Below are positions 11,359 through 21,168 of a stretch of DNA of 64,000 nt, piece after piece (positions within the stretch are counted from its first letter, which is position 1; the number at the start of each line of letters is the position of its first letter). The notes under the pieces were generated by a model, which ran no database searches, was not told where the DNA came from, and saw only the letters and a program-made list of their open reading frames with translations. The translations under genes were made by a program, and so were the position numbers. Source of the stretch: Folioceros fuciformis (taxonomy: Eukaryota > Anthocerotophyta > Anthocerotopsida > Anthocerotales); the NCBI GenBank assembly GCA_049999805.1, contig JBNGIO010006255.1, positions 367,530 through 431,529 on the forward strand, read 5' to 3'.

Positions 11359-11619
11359 TCAGGCCACTGAGCGGAACCGGCGTGAGGAGGAAGCCTGAGG
11401 AGCTGCCCGGTGGTGAGGGCCGTGGTGGTGCGCATGCGGGTGGTGGTGGTGCGGGTGAGGCCCGGGGTGGTGAGGCGCAGGGTGGTGAGGCACCGGGTGC
11501 GTAGGCACCGGCACCACCACGACTGGCGGGTGGGGAGCCGGATGCGGGTGGTGAGGAGCCGGGTGATGGTTGTGGTGCGGATGGTTGCGCACCACCGAGT
11601 CGCATCCTCTTGGAGCCAT
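11359..11619 (-). CDS. His/Pro-rich small protein C (86 aa)
   Basis: Minus-strand ATG at 11619 opens 86 codons: an 11-residue head (MAPRGCDSVVR), NHPHHNHHP, then long His/Pro runs with one hydrophobic VVVVPVP patch, and a basic tail (SSSRRFRSVA). Its head matches protein A by position (Met1-Ala2, Val9, Asn12-His-Pro-His). No signal peptide or membrane segment is convincing. ATATAAAG lies about 250 bp upstream. The repetitive His-rich make-up suggests metal or polyanion binding, as inference only. The GC-rich repeat also gives open frames on the other strand, which weakens coding evidence somewhat. Confidence 0.5.
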   Translation of the reverse strand: MAPRGCDSVVRNHPHHNHHPAPHHPHPAPHPPVVVVPVPTHPVPHHPAPHHPGPHPHHHHPHAHHHGPHHRAAPQASSSRRFRSVA

Positions 11620-11866
11620 GTTGAACAGATGAGCTTCAATTGGAGACACTAGATCTGCAACCACCACCAACACCAGACAAGACACTCCTCTCAGAAAGGC
11701 AGTCCTTGGCGCTCACAGTTGCTCTCCACGAGAGGAGGACAAGATAGCCACACCACAACAGCTCATTTGCGGACCTACCGCAGAGCAGACACCGGGCAAA
11801 GTAAGAACAACAGTTGCGTGAGGCCTCGAACAACGTTACTGCGTCTAGGAGGGATGACGAGTCCGA

Positions 11867-11874
11867 CTTTATAT
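11867..11874 (-). promoter_or_regulatory. TATA box for His/Pro-rich gene C
   Basis: Minus-strand ATATAAAG, about 248 bp upstream of the gene C ATG. The same TATAAAG core precedes gene A. The intervening leader has no in-frame extension of the peptide starting with ATG. Confidence 0.45.
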
Positions 11875-12085
11875 CCGGGGAAAAGACGCGTGGCCAGGTG
11901 AGGCAAGGAGCGGACGAGGAAAGTGGTTAACAATCCCGTATCGGGAGCTGGTTTAGCGTGTCAAGGACGTTAGGGTAACCGGCACGTGGCAGCCAGGTGC
12001 CGGAACACCGACGATTTGAGCGGTGACAGGGTTATCACAAATAGCACATATGACGCAGCCTTTTTCATTAAATATTTACATTAAT

Positions 12086-14517
12086 CTAAGCGTACAAGTC
12101 GAGGCGAGCTTGCTGTAACACTCGTGTCACTCTCTGGAAATATTCCGGCTCGTTCTTTTCGATGTCGGTCAGAGGGGTGAGCGAGTGGTCCTCCGCCTGC
12201 CATTCCCCCCATAGTGAGGTTGCGCAGGACTGAAATACAATCGCCTACAGTTGTGAGAATCTAACCTCTTGGAACGTGAGCAGCACCAGGTTGGCAATGG
12301 AGGGAGCCTTGTTGATGTCCCATCTGCCGACGTCGAGGCAAGCATGAGAATTTGGGAAGAGAGCACCGTGGGATTGGGGCTTGAGAGGTGAGGAGTGGGA
12401 CCTTGTGAGAGTTAGGTTGTTCATGGAGCGCCACATCCCTCGTCCAACCTTCCCTCTGGACTGATCTCGAGCACTGCGTCCTTGCCACAGTTCCCGGACG
12501 ATGTACGCAACTTCCTCCCTGTCCACCTTCACGAAGGCACATGGGTGTTACTTGAAATGAAGGAATGGGAGATGATGACGCATTGAGAAGGTGGACAGGG
12601 TGGGGTGCTGGAGCATACCTCTACGGCTGCTGCAGTTCCGAAGCATTCCTCCTCACGCTCGATGAGCCGCTGGTGCAGAGCGGCATAGTGATCTTTATCG
12701 AGGTTCAGGACGGGTTCTGGCTGCACTGGCATGCCTGCGATCTGTGTGGCAACGTGCGAGGCCATGACCTGGCCAAATATAGCTGGAATGGTGCCAAGCA
12801 CGGGTATGATCCGCACTCTGAAGCCTGGAACAACCTGATGACCGAAACAAGTTCGTGTTACGTTGAAGGGTTGAGGCACCCTGGCTGTGCGACGTCTATT
12901 GAGCTTCAGAGTGAGGCTTACTTGATAGTCCAAGGGGTTTGCATCGTCTCCATTCGGAGCTTCGAATGGTAGCAGCTTTGCCTTCGGGCGTTCAGTCGAG
13001 AACACAACTGGCAGTCCTCCGTCTATGCCGTGCTCCCTTCTCAGCCTGTGCCTTACCTGCATGAGATGAAACATGCTCCCACAAGGTTACGACGTCTACT
13101 CGTGCTTAGAAGTCCCTTCAACGACACACTCGGATTCCACGTACTGAGCGAGCCAGAGGATCAATTGATGACTCGTATAAGTCTGCCACCCGTATCCTAG
13201 TGGGATCTGCACGTGCACCAGCACCAGTAGCAGACACAACCTTCAGACCTCGATTCACGCATGCTGCCATCAGAAGCACCTGCAAAAAATAGGGTTCTTA
13301 CGTGAGACGAGGTGTTTGGTCACGCACCAGTGCCTCCGGCATGAGGATGAGGAGTCCGCAGACCGCAAGCAAGGTCGATGAACATGGCCAATGCAATGCA
13401 CTCCAGAACAGAAGAAGCGTATCTCTCCACCACAGTTGTAGGGATGATGGCAAGGTACCTTCACCACAGCACATGGCCGGTCACGAGACAGGGACTCACC
13501 TTGGTGTGGATGTTGTCGATGCAGTCAAGCACAAAATCTGGTGAGCCTGAAAGAATCTCTTCTGCAGACGATGCATCAAACATCTGAACCTTGGCCTCCA
13601 CTTCACACTCAGGAAAGATGTTGTGGAAGTGGTTCTTCAAGCAGATTGCCTTGGGCAACCCAACATCACCCCTGGTTGCCACTGCATGACGATTGAGAGA
13701 CGACAGGGACACCTGTCGGAAACCAGAAGCGTCACAGAAGAGCTTCCACAAACCCGACAGCATCAACTAGCACACACGCCGTTCTACAACGACGAGGCTC
13801 TGCCATACCTGATCAAAATCTACCACCCGCATTTTTCCCACCCCTGATCGCAGGAGCATAGCAGCTGCATGGCTGCCCACGCCACCGAGTCCCACGACTA
13901 CAACAAAGGAGCTATGAATTCTCAGTTGCCCTTCAGAACCAAAAAACTGCGTATTCCTGCACTAACCATCAACCGTGAAGAAACATCCATGGTACCCCAA
14001 ACAACCACAGTTGGTTCAGACTCACAGCGAGCCTGACCAGAAACACATCAGTTCACATGTCCGTTGCCTACGGATAGAGACCTTGTGAAATGTTCTGCCG
14101 TGATCTCGTCCTGCAAAAGATCCACTGAGGTGGCCTTGTTCATGACAGACGGTTTCACGTCCTCTCCCTGAAATCCAACTGCCATTCCAAAAAAACACAA
14201 GATCAGTGGACAACTAACTTCCAGACGTCTTTCCCTTAGCAATATGTCAGTCCGTCTGCCATACTCACAGGCCCTTGGAGACTCATCACCTCCACTCTTG
14301 TCAAACCTGTTGCAACAACATCCCAAGCCAGAGTTAGAAACCAAACTTGAAACTTGCTCGAACACATTACCACCAGCTGGGCTGTCCCAGTGCTCAAAGC
14401 CCTAGTAGCTTTGGAATACCTGGGCTTGTGGGAACTAAACTTGAGCACAGCGACCGTGACACAGGTGCCCAATAGGGCGCCCGCCCCAAACACAAGGAAA
14501 TAGGTGGACCCCGGCAT
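12086..14517 (-). CDS. TcdA/CsdL-like tRNA threonylcarbamoyladenosine dehydratase (ThiF/E1 fold), multi-exon
   Basis: E1-like ATP-dependent enzyme that cyclises the t6A base next to the anticodon of ANN-decoding tRNAs to ct6A. The start at 14517 gives an N-terminal membrane segment (FLVFGAGALLGTCVTVAVL), as in plant and yeast (mitochondrial outer membrane Tcd) homologs. Downstream exons encode the nucleotide-binding loop VVVGLGGVGSHAA, VDFDQVSLSSLNRH, ATRGDVGLPKA, DFVLDCIDNI, then VRHRLRR..GIDGGLPVVFS, PGFRVRIIPVLGTIPAIFGQ, ELWQGRSARD and GRGMWRS. The last exon ends with TAG at 12088-12086. Introns are short. The whole family backbone is present, so the gene looks intact. It lies 191 bp downstream of a same-strand PPR gene but is separately spliced. 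Confidence 0.9.
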
Positions 14518-14708
14518 CCTCGATTTGAGCCGCCACAAGATAGGAGTCCTTCTGGCCCTGGGGATATGCAGAGATCAGCGACCAACGGTCAGGACTTCGC
14601 TGCATGGCCCATGTACACTTCACGTGACCATGACCCGCCGGCTTCCCTGTTGGCCAGTCCTACTCCTAGAGGATCGCATGTCAGGAACAGAGTCTGTGTA
14701 TGGTCTGC

Positions 14709-17700
14709 TCATTCGTTGGCATTACTAATTTGTACACGTCCAAGGTAAACAGAAATTTCTTTTAGCACCGCCAAGATTTTCGAAGTTTGCTGATGCACTC
14801 GGTCCCCGGCCACAAATAGATGGATCTCCTGCCCATGCTCGATCCAGCTTTGGCCAAGCTCTTTCCATGAGATTGCAGCTGCTTTCAATTCCAGCAGCTG
14901 GGATGTATCCTCCAACATGTCAGCGCAATTGTAAATATGGGACATGAGCACATAGGCAGCACTGTGGGCTGGTGCGAGACTCACAGCGTTGTGGAAGGAA
15001 CGTCTGCCAACTTCTACGTTCACATACTTTCGGCATGCACTCAGCAAAGACATCCAGATTGCCAGGTCAGGCTGCATCGGCATCCTGGAGATCAAGTTCT
15101 CTGCCTTGCCGAAGAGTCCCGCACGGCTTAGCAAGTCAACCAGAACAGCATAGTGCTGGATGGTTGCAGGGATGCCAAACTCCCTGCTCATGGACCCGAA
15201 GTAATCCAAGCCTCTGTCTACCCACCCAGCGTGGCTGCATGCGGTGAGTAGAGGAATGAATGTGGTGGCATCTGGCTCTTCTCCCGCCTTTCGCATCTCG
15301 TCAAAACATTGCACGATCCTTGTGGACGCACCTTGGCGAGCGTAGCCTGCCATGAGGGCTGTCCATGAGACCACGTCAGGGTGGGACAGCGAGTCAAAGA
15401 CACGTTGAGCTGCAAGCATGCTTCCACATTTTCCATATGCGTGGATGAGAGTGTTGGCTACGAGCATGCTGGAGTCTATCCTACCGAGAAGACGGTGATG
15501 GATCTGCTGACAGACTTTAACAGCTCCAACACACGCACAGGCTTTCAGGATACATACAAAAGTGGCATCATCTGGTTCCAAACTACTCCCTAGTAATTGT
15601 CTAGACAGTTGCAACGCCTTCTGGCATTGCTCTTGCTTAGTATATCCTGAAACCATCGCCGTCCATGTGGCCAAACTAGGCTCGTCCAACCCTATGAACA
15701 CTTGCTGAGCTTGCACCATACTCCCACATTTTGAGTATGCATGAACCAAAGCATTTCCGACTGTTGCATCAGATTCAAAATCCCATCTAACGACCGCACC
15801 ATGGATAGACTCCACCTTGCTCAGCGAATTTGGTGTCACTGACTGACCACCCACGACTGCCTCTTGTTCCCGAGCTGCCAGACTGCCACATACTTTCAGC
15901 AAGCTACCGATCGTTTTACAGTCAGGTTTCACACCATCCTCCTGCATTTTCAAATACACATTGAAGATTTGCTCGTCTTCCTCGTGCTGTGCATATCCTG
16001 CAAGCAGAGCATTCCACGCCATCAAATCCCGCTGGTGGAGAGAATCAAATGCTAGCTGTGCATCTGACATGCTCCCGCATCTTGAGTACATGCTTATCAA
16101 AGCTGAACTGACATGTGGGTCTTCCTCATATCCACGGCTCACGACTGCTCCGTGAATCTTTTGACCAATTCCAAGAGACTGGGATTTCAGTGGTTGTCCA
16201 TGGAGCAGAGTGTCTGTTTCCATGCCTGATAGGCTGCCACATGCTCTGAGTACACTGACAAAGGTATACCTGTTCGGTTGCACACCTTCGGCTTGCATCT
16301 CTGAATACAATTGAATAGCTTTGTTACCTTCCCCTTGCTCACAATAGCCTGCAATAAGGCAATTCCATGTCACCACATCCTTGTGCACCAAGTTCTTGAA
16401 GACATGTCTGGCCTGGGGCAGGGCCCCACATCGTGCATACATGTTGACTAGGGTATTCCCAATAAATTTGTCTGATACACAACCCAGTATAAGAGCCAGA
16501 TTATGGACAACCTTACCCATCCTCAGGGGCCCCAGGTTCAACGTCTGACCATCAATACGAGTTTCTTTCTCCGCAGCCAGACTACTGCACGCTTTAAGCA
16601 CACTGACCAAGGTCCATTTATCGGGCTCAACACCTTCATCTTGCATTTGTCTATACAGTTGCAGGGCTTCTTCACCCTGTTGTTGCTGGGCATAGCTAGC
16701 AATGACCGCATTCCAGGACACCAGATCACGCTGAAGCAGTTTGTCGAACAGATGCCTGGCCTCCAATATACTCCCACATGTCGCATACATATGCACCAGA
16801 GTGTTGGCAACAAATATATCAGACTCGTAGCCCCTTCTAGCACCTTCCGCGTGGATAATCTTGCCCCTCCATAATGACTCCAACTTCACACCTCGTCCAT
16901 GAATGAGAGTCTCTCCTTCCAGCGCTGCCAAGCCACTACACGCCTTGAGTGCACTGACAAAAGTCCATTTGTCTGACTGCACGCCCTGTTCTTGCATCAG
17001 AGAAAAAAAGTGCAGTGCAAGGTCACTCTGCTTATTTTGAGCATATCCTGCAATCATCGCATTCCATGACACAACGTTGGGCTGTTCCAATTTGTCAAAG
17101 ACGTCCCGGGCATCCTTCATGCTCCCGCACTTTGAATACATACTGATCAAAGCTGTGCCAACAAACAGGTTGAACGACCTCGAAGCTAAAACTTCAGCGT
17201 GAATCTGCTTCCCTGCCTGAAGATCTGCTAAGCTCCTGCAGGCCTGCAGCATACTCACATAAGTATAGGAGTTGGGCTTGGCACCTTCCACTTTCATCTG
17301 CCGGAAAGCTTTGAAAGCCTCTTCCACCCTCCCTTGCTCTGTGTAGCCTGAAATAAGCACCGTCCAAGAGAAAACGGTGCGTGTCGGCAACCTGTTGAAC
17401 ACATCCAGTGCATCCTTCACACTCCCGCACTTGACAAACATGTTGACAGCCAAGTCACCTAGACACCCCTGCGATTGTAGCCCATTTTTTACAATGTAAG
17501 CATATGCTAGCTTGGACTGGGACAGAGACTTTAGTTTGCTGCACCTCTGCAATAGAAACGAACAGGTTTCAATCGAGGCCACGATGCCCTTCTCCTCCAT
17601 GATCTGCAGAGCCTCCAGTGCCTCACCCAGTCCTCCATCCGTACACAGCCCAGTCATCTGATTGGCGTTCTGGAAGGCAACAAGGACATCCCCCGTGCGG

Positions 17701-17810
17701 AATCTACTACCATCGCAGTCCGCGCGACGAGTTGGCAGCTTCGGATACGAGGTGGGCGATCCAAATCTACACAGACAATCCATAGGCCAGCCACGACGAG
17801 AGTGCAGCAT
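14709..17810 (-). CDS. PLS-class PPR protein with E/E+ tail, intronless (1033 aa)
   Basis: Organelle RNA-binding protein of the pentatricopeptide repeat family; PLS proteins select C-to-U or U-to-C editing sites. ATG at 17810. The N-terminus is basic and Ser/Arg-rich (HSRRGW...PTRRADCDGSRFRTG), fitting plastid or mitochondrial import. At least seven P-L-S triplets follow, with typical S motifs (ALISMYSKCGSMKDA) and P motifs (VVSWNAMIAGYAQ). The C-terminus has E1/E2 motifs (AAYVLMSHIYN, GQSWIEHGQEIHLFVAGD) and stops there: no HxE or CxxCH deaminase signature, so no DYW. Four L motifs carry an extra segment of about 16 residues (near 299-314, 415-430, 530-546, 648-663) between their two helices. 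Transcribed divergently from the DYW:KP gene with 151 bp between ATGs. Confidence 0.92.
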   Translation of the reverse strand: MLHSRRGWPMDCLCRFGSPTSYPKLPTRRADCDGSRFRTGDVLVAFQNANQMTGLCTDGGLGEALEALQIMEEKGIVASIETCSFLLQRCSKLKSLSQSKLAYAYIVKNGLQSQGCLGDLAVNMFVKCGSVKDALDVFNRLPTRTVFSWTVLISGYTEQGRVEEAFKAFRQMKVEGAKPNSYTYVSMLQACRSLADLQAGKQIHAEVLASRSFNLFVGTALISMYSKCGSMKDARDVFDKLEQPNVVSWNAMIAGYAQNKQSDLALHFFSLMQEQGVQSDKWTFVSALKACSGLAALEGETLIHGRGVKLESLWRGKIIHAEGARRGYESDIFVANTLVHMYATCGSILEARHLFDKLLQRDLVSWNAVIASYAQQQQGEEALQLYRQMQDEGVEPDKWTLVSVLKACSSLAAEKETRIDGQTLNLGPLRMGKVVHNLALILGCVSDKFIGNTLVNMYARCGALPQARHVFKNLVHKDVVTWNCLIAGYCEQGEGNKAIQLYSEMQAEGVQPNRYTFVSVLRACGSLSGMETDTLLHGQPLKSQSLGIGQKIHGAVVSRGYEEDPHVSSALISMYSRCGSMSDAQLAFDSLHQRDLMAWNALLAGYAQHEEDEQIFNVYLKMQEDGVKPDCKTIGSLLKVCGSLAAREQEAVVGGQSVTPNSLSKVESIHGAVVRWDFESDATVGNALVHAYSKCGSMVQAQQVFIGLDEPSLATWTAMVSGYTKQEQCQKALQLSRQLLGSSLEPDDATFVCILKACACVGAVKVCQQIHHRLLGRIDSSMLVANTLIHAYGKCGSMLAAQRVFDSLSHPDVVSWTALMAGYARQGASTRIVQCFDEMRKAGEEPDATTFIPLLTACSHAGWVDRGLDYFGSMSREFGIPATIQHYAVLVDLLSRAGLFGKAENLISRMPMQPDLAIWMSLLSACRKYVNVEVGRRSFHNAVSLAPAHSAAYVLMSHIYNCADMLEDTSQLLELKAAAISWKELGQSWIEHGQEIHLFVAGDRVHQQTSKILAVLKEISVYLGRVQISNANE

Positions 17811-17961
17811 GCACTTGCATCACACCCAAATAGTCACAACACTTGTTTCGGACCTGTGAGTTGAAAGCCAAGACACAAATGCTCCTATCCAAAGGAGCTA
17901 ACAGGCTGCTTTGACCAGGCAGTGCGTGATTGTGGGCGACTGAGACACCAATGTTGATCAC
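17811..17961. promoter_or_regulatory. shared bidirectional intergenic region between two PPR genes
   Basis: Only 151 bp separate the start codons of the minus-strand PPR gene (17810) and the plus-strand DYW:KP gene (17962). Both leaders and both core promoters must lie here or overlap the neighbour's coding sequence. No clear TATA box is visible in either direction. Confidence 0.55.
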
Positions 17962-20499
17962 ATGGCGATGCAGCTGTTACTGCCGGATGGCGCACTCTGG
18001 GATTCGGCCAAGTTGGTGACGCAGCCACGCTCTGCGGTGTTCCATATGCCCAACTTGTTGTCACCTCACCCAAGCTCTTCTGGTGTGAAGGGCGGGTGCA
18101 GGTTCCGCAACCGCCCGGAGCAGTACGACGCAAGCACAGAGGGGATCACTGAGAAGCACCGGCAGGAGCTTCTATGGCGCCACTTCTTCTCGCATCCCTC
18201 AGAGTGGTGGGACGAGAGAGCTGATAAAGAAAGCCCTCGCCATCCTGACTTCAGGCACAAGACTTCCGACGAGCCCATATGGCTGAGCAACTCTCAGAAG
18301 CCGCCATGGGTGGATTCTCAGCTGGCCGAGTGGGAACTTCAGATGAAGGGGTCTCGTGCCTCTATGGAGCACTCCATGGCTCAGACCTTGAGGAAACGTT
18401 GTCAAGAGGCAAACCTGAAGGAAGCTGTTGCAGCTTTGGATGCCCTGGTGCAGGGAGGAGGTCATGTCACCACCGGCGTCTTCTATGGCCTCCTGCAGAG
18501 GTGTATGGCGCACAAGAATCTAGCTTGTGGAAGGCTTGTCCATGCTCTCGCTCTCAAGTGTGGGTACGAAGGCAATGCTTTCTTAGCCACGCACATCATC
18601 AGGATGTATGCGTCTCTTGGGGAATTGGATGACGCAGGGCTGGTCTTCACGAAAGTGTCCAGACCCAACCTCCACATGTGGTCCTGCATCATCTTGGCCC
18701 ACGCTCGACAGGGACGGCCCGCACATGCCATCGACCTGTATCGGCAATTTCGAGAGACGGGTGTGGAACCAAACAACCACATCTTCGTGGCAGTTCTCAA
18801 GGCTTGTGCTTCTGCTCAGGACTTGGTTTCTGGGAAGGAGATTCATGGAGATGTCCAGGCTTGCGCGATGATGGACGATGTTTATATTGGCAACTGCCTG
18901 GTGAGTATGTATGCCAAGTGCGGGGGCTTGCGTGATGCTCGCAAAGTGTTCGACAGTCTGCCTTCGAAGAATGTGGTGACATGGACTGCCATGATCGCAG
19001 GATACACCCAACATGGACTCGGGCAACAAGCCCTGGCCCTCTATGGAAGCATGCAGCAGGAGGGCATCAGTCCAGCTGATCATGTCACCTTTGTGTGCCT
19101 CCTGCGAGCATGCGCTAGTTCACGATCCCTGCAACAGGGCAAGCAGCTTCACTTGCAGCTTCGTGAACAAGGGCTCGAAGGTGATGCAGTCATCGGTAAC
19201 AGCCTGGTGAACATGTATGCCAAATGCGGGTGCTTGGAGGATGCTCGAAACATATTCGACCACTTGCCCACAAGAGATGTTGTGACATGGAATTCCATGA
19301 TCGCAGGATGCACCCAACAGGGGCTTTGGCGAGAGGCCCTCGATCTGTATGCTAGCATGCAGCATGAGGGCATAACTCCAGCTGATCATGTCACCTTTGT
19401 ATGTCTTCTTCAAGCATGTGCCAACTTGGGAGCCTTGCAACAGGGGAGGGAACTTCACTCCAAGATCCGTGCGACAGGCTTGGAATCTCACTCCTCCACA
19501 GGCAACGGCCTCGTCAACATGTATGCGAAGTGCGGACAATTGCAGGAAGCTCTTACCGTATTCCACAATCTGCCAACCAAGTGCGTGGTCACATGGACAG
19601 CCTTGTTGAACGGATACGCTGAACATGGTGATGCCCAACTGGCCATCCAGTGCTTCCGGCAAATGCTCCAGCACGGCATCCAGCCCAACGAGACGACCTT
19701 CCTCTGCCTTCTGGTGGCATGCAGTCACGCCGGCATGGTGTATGAGGGCCAGGAGTATTTCAGAATCATGGTAGACGATTACAGCATCCCGGCCACCGAT
19801 TCTCACTACAACTGCATGGTGGATCTTCTCGGCCGGTCAGGCCATCTGGCCGAAGCCGAGCACGTACTTCAAACTAGGTCGTCCGAGCAGGACGAAGTGG
19901 GCTGGAAATCTCTCCTCACAGCATGCAGAAGCTACGGCGACGTGGAGCGCGGCCAGCGCTGCTTCGACCGGATCGTGAACCTGGCTCCTGACCACGCCAG
20001 CTCGTACATTCTGCTGGAGAACATCTACGCCGACGCCGGCAGGTGGCACGACGTTGGCAAGATAGAAAGGCTCAGAAAATCGGCAAAGGCGGTGAAGAAG
20101 CCCGCCAAGGCTTGCATCGAAGTGCAGCTAACCCTGCACGAGTTTACCGTCGGGGAAACCAGGGCCGATCTCTCCCCCACGCTCACCACCGTCTACGGCA
20201 GGGTAAAGGAGGAAGGAGGCCACATCCCGCGAACAGACCTGGTCCTGAAGACCTTGGACGAGCGGGAGAAGGAGCGGGCTCTGTGTGGCCATGCCGAGAA
20301 GCTAGCCCTAGCGTACGGCCTCCTCAACACTCCCCAGGGCAGCCCGCTCCTGGTTACCAAGAACCTTCGCATGTGCACGGACTGCCATAGCAGCACCAAG
20401 ATCATGTCCCGCCTGGAGCAGAGGGAAATAATCGTTAGAGACGCTCACCGAGTTCATCGCTTTGTGGATGGCTCCTGTTCCTGCAGGGATCGACATTGA
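17962..20499 (+). CDS. PPR-DYW protein of the DYW:KP type, putative U-to-C RNA editing factor (845 aa)
   Basis: Intronless. ATG at 17962 begins an N-terminal extension suited to organelle import, then about four PLS triplets, an L2/S2 pair (NCMVDLLGRSGHLAEA) and E1/E2 motifs. The DYW cytidine-deaminase-like domain is complete: HAE at residues 777-779, CTDCH at 805-809, and a terminal CSC zinc motif. Two features depart from the standard domain: the PG box is replaced by KKPAKAC (KPAKA at 713-717) and the last three residues are DRH instead of DYW. These define the DYW:KP variant, found in lineages with U-to-C editing and proposed, with later experimental support for KP domains, to aminate uridine. 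P motifs carry one extra residue (GISPAD), as in the array at 37-59 kb. Target transcript and compartment are unknown. Confidence 0.93.
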   Translation: MAMQLLLPDGALWDSAKLVTQPRSAVFHMPNLLSPHPSSSGVKGGCRFRNRPEQYDASTEGITEKHRQELLWRHFFSHPSEWWDERADKESPRHPDFRHKTSDEPIWLSNSQKPPWVDSQLAEWELQMKGSRASMEHSMAQTLRKRCQEANLKEAVAALDALVQGGGHVTTGVFYGLLQRCMAHKNLACGRLVHALALKCGYEGNAFLATHIIRMYASLGELDDAGLVFTKVSRPNLHMWSCIILAHARQGRPAHAIDLYRQFRETGVEPNNHIFVAVLKACASAQDLVSGKEIHGDVQACAMMDDVYIGNCLVSMYAKCGGLRDARKVFDSLPSKNVVTWTAMIAGYTQHGLGQQALALYGSMQQEGISPADHVTFVCLLRACASSRSLQQGKQLHLQLREQGLEGDAVIGNSLVNMYAKCGCLEDARNIFDHLPTRDVVTWNSMIAGCTQQGLWREALDLYASMQHEGITPADHVTFVCLLQACANLGALQQGRELHSKIRATGLESHSSTGNGLVNMYAKCGQLQEALTVFHNLPTKCVVTWTALLNGYAEHGDAQLAIQCFRQMLQHGIQPNETTFLCLLVACSHAGMVYEGQEYFRIMVDDYSIPATDSHYNCMVDLLGRSGHLAEAEHVLQTRSSEQDEVGWKSLLTACRSYGDVERGQRCFDRIVNLAPDHASSYILLENIYADAGRWHDVGKIERLRKSAKAVKKPAKACIEVQLTLHEFTVGETRADLSPTLTTVYGRVKEEGGHIPRTDLVLKTLDEREKERALCGHAEKLALAYGLLNTPQGSPLLVTKNLRMCTDCHSSTKIMSRLEQREIIVRDAHRVHRFVDGSCSCRDRH

Positions 20500-20614
20500 T
20501 TGAATGATCCAATGAAGCCTTCCCGTGCCTCCAGCCTTCAGAACATCGGTAGCTTCCACCTTCTCCTTCACGTCTCGACGCCATGGAGTGGAGGTGTCTG
20601 TTGCCTAGTCAGTC

Positions 20615-20850
20615 GTGAATCGTGAGGGCGAGCGTGAATCGTGAGAGTGAGCGTGAATCGTGAGGGTGAGCGTGAATCGTGAGGGTGAGCGTGAATCGTG
20701 AGGGTGAGCGTGAATCGTGAGGGTGTGTGTGAATCGTGAGGGTATGTGTGCATCGTGATATTGTGTGTGAATCGTGATATTGTGTGTGAATCGTGATATT
20801 GTGTGTGAATCGTGATATTGTGTGTGAATCGTGATGTGATATGTGAATGG
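20615..20850. repeat. minisatellite, 19-bp unit, about 12 copies
   Basis: Two sub-families in blocks: GTGAATCGTGAGGGTGAGC (about seven copies) followed by GTGAATCGTGATATTGTGT (about four copies). The period is not a multiple of three, and open frames on the minus strand here are products of the repeat. Located 115 bp after the DYW:KP stop, so it may be transcribed in its 3' UTR. Confidence 0.9.
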
Positions 20851-21160
20851 TGAAACCCCAACCGCACGAACAAGAAGCGTGTCGTCTCGTTACCAGGCAC
20901 AAGAAGAAGCGCGGGCGTCCAATCACACGATTCACGTCTGGGAAAGGGGGAGAAAAGGCCAAAATAGAAAAAAAGCGGCTGACAGACCCGGTAACCCGTG
21001 AGGCGCGAGGTCAGGGCCGGACACACACAGTGCAAGTGTTATAAGGGCGGGACCGGCGGAATCGGTGGTGCAACCTGGAAGCGGGCACCCTGAAGGAGGT
21101 GCCAGCTCAGCACCCATACACACAGAGTTTTAGGAGAGTTCTGACACCAAATCCGAACCT

Positions 21161-21168
21161 TATATATT
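21161..21168 (+). promoter_or_regulatory. TATA box upstream of the TPR gene
   Basis: TATATATT about 325 bp before the ATG at 21488, implying a transcript start near 21190 and a GC-rich leader of about 300 nt. 20851-21160 has no recognised gene. Confidence 0.45.

Noticed and set aside
11202-11639. Arg/Thr-rich 145-codon minus-strand frame and Val/Arg-rich plus-strand frame over gene C
   Set aside because: Shadows of the His/Pro-rich repeat in other frames; only the His/Pro frame shares a head with protein A.
20568-21035. minus-strand frames rich in HDSRFTH-type repeats
   Set aside because: They are translations of the 19-bp minisatellite; the period is not a multiple of three and all frames look alike.
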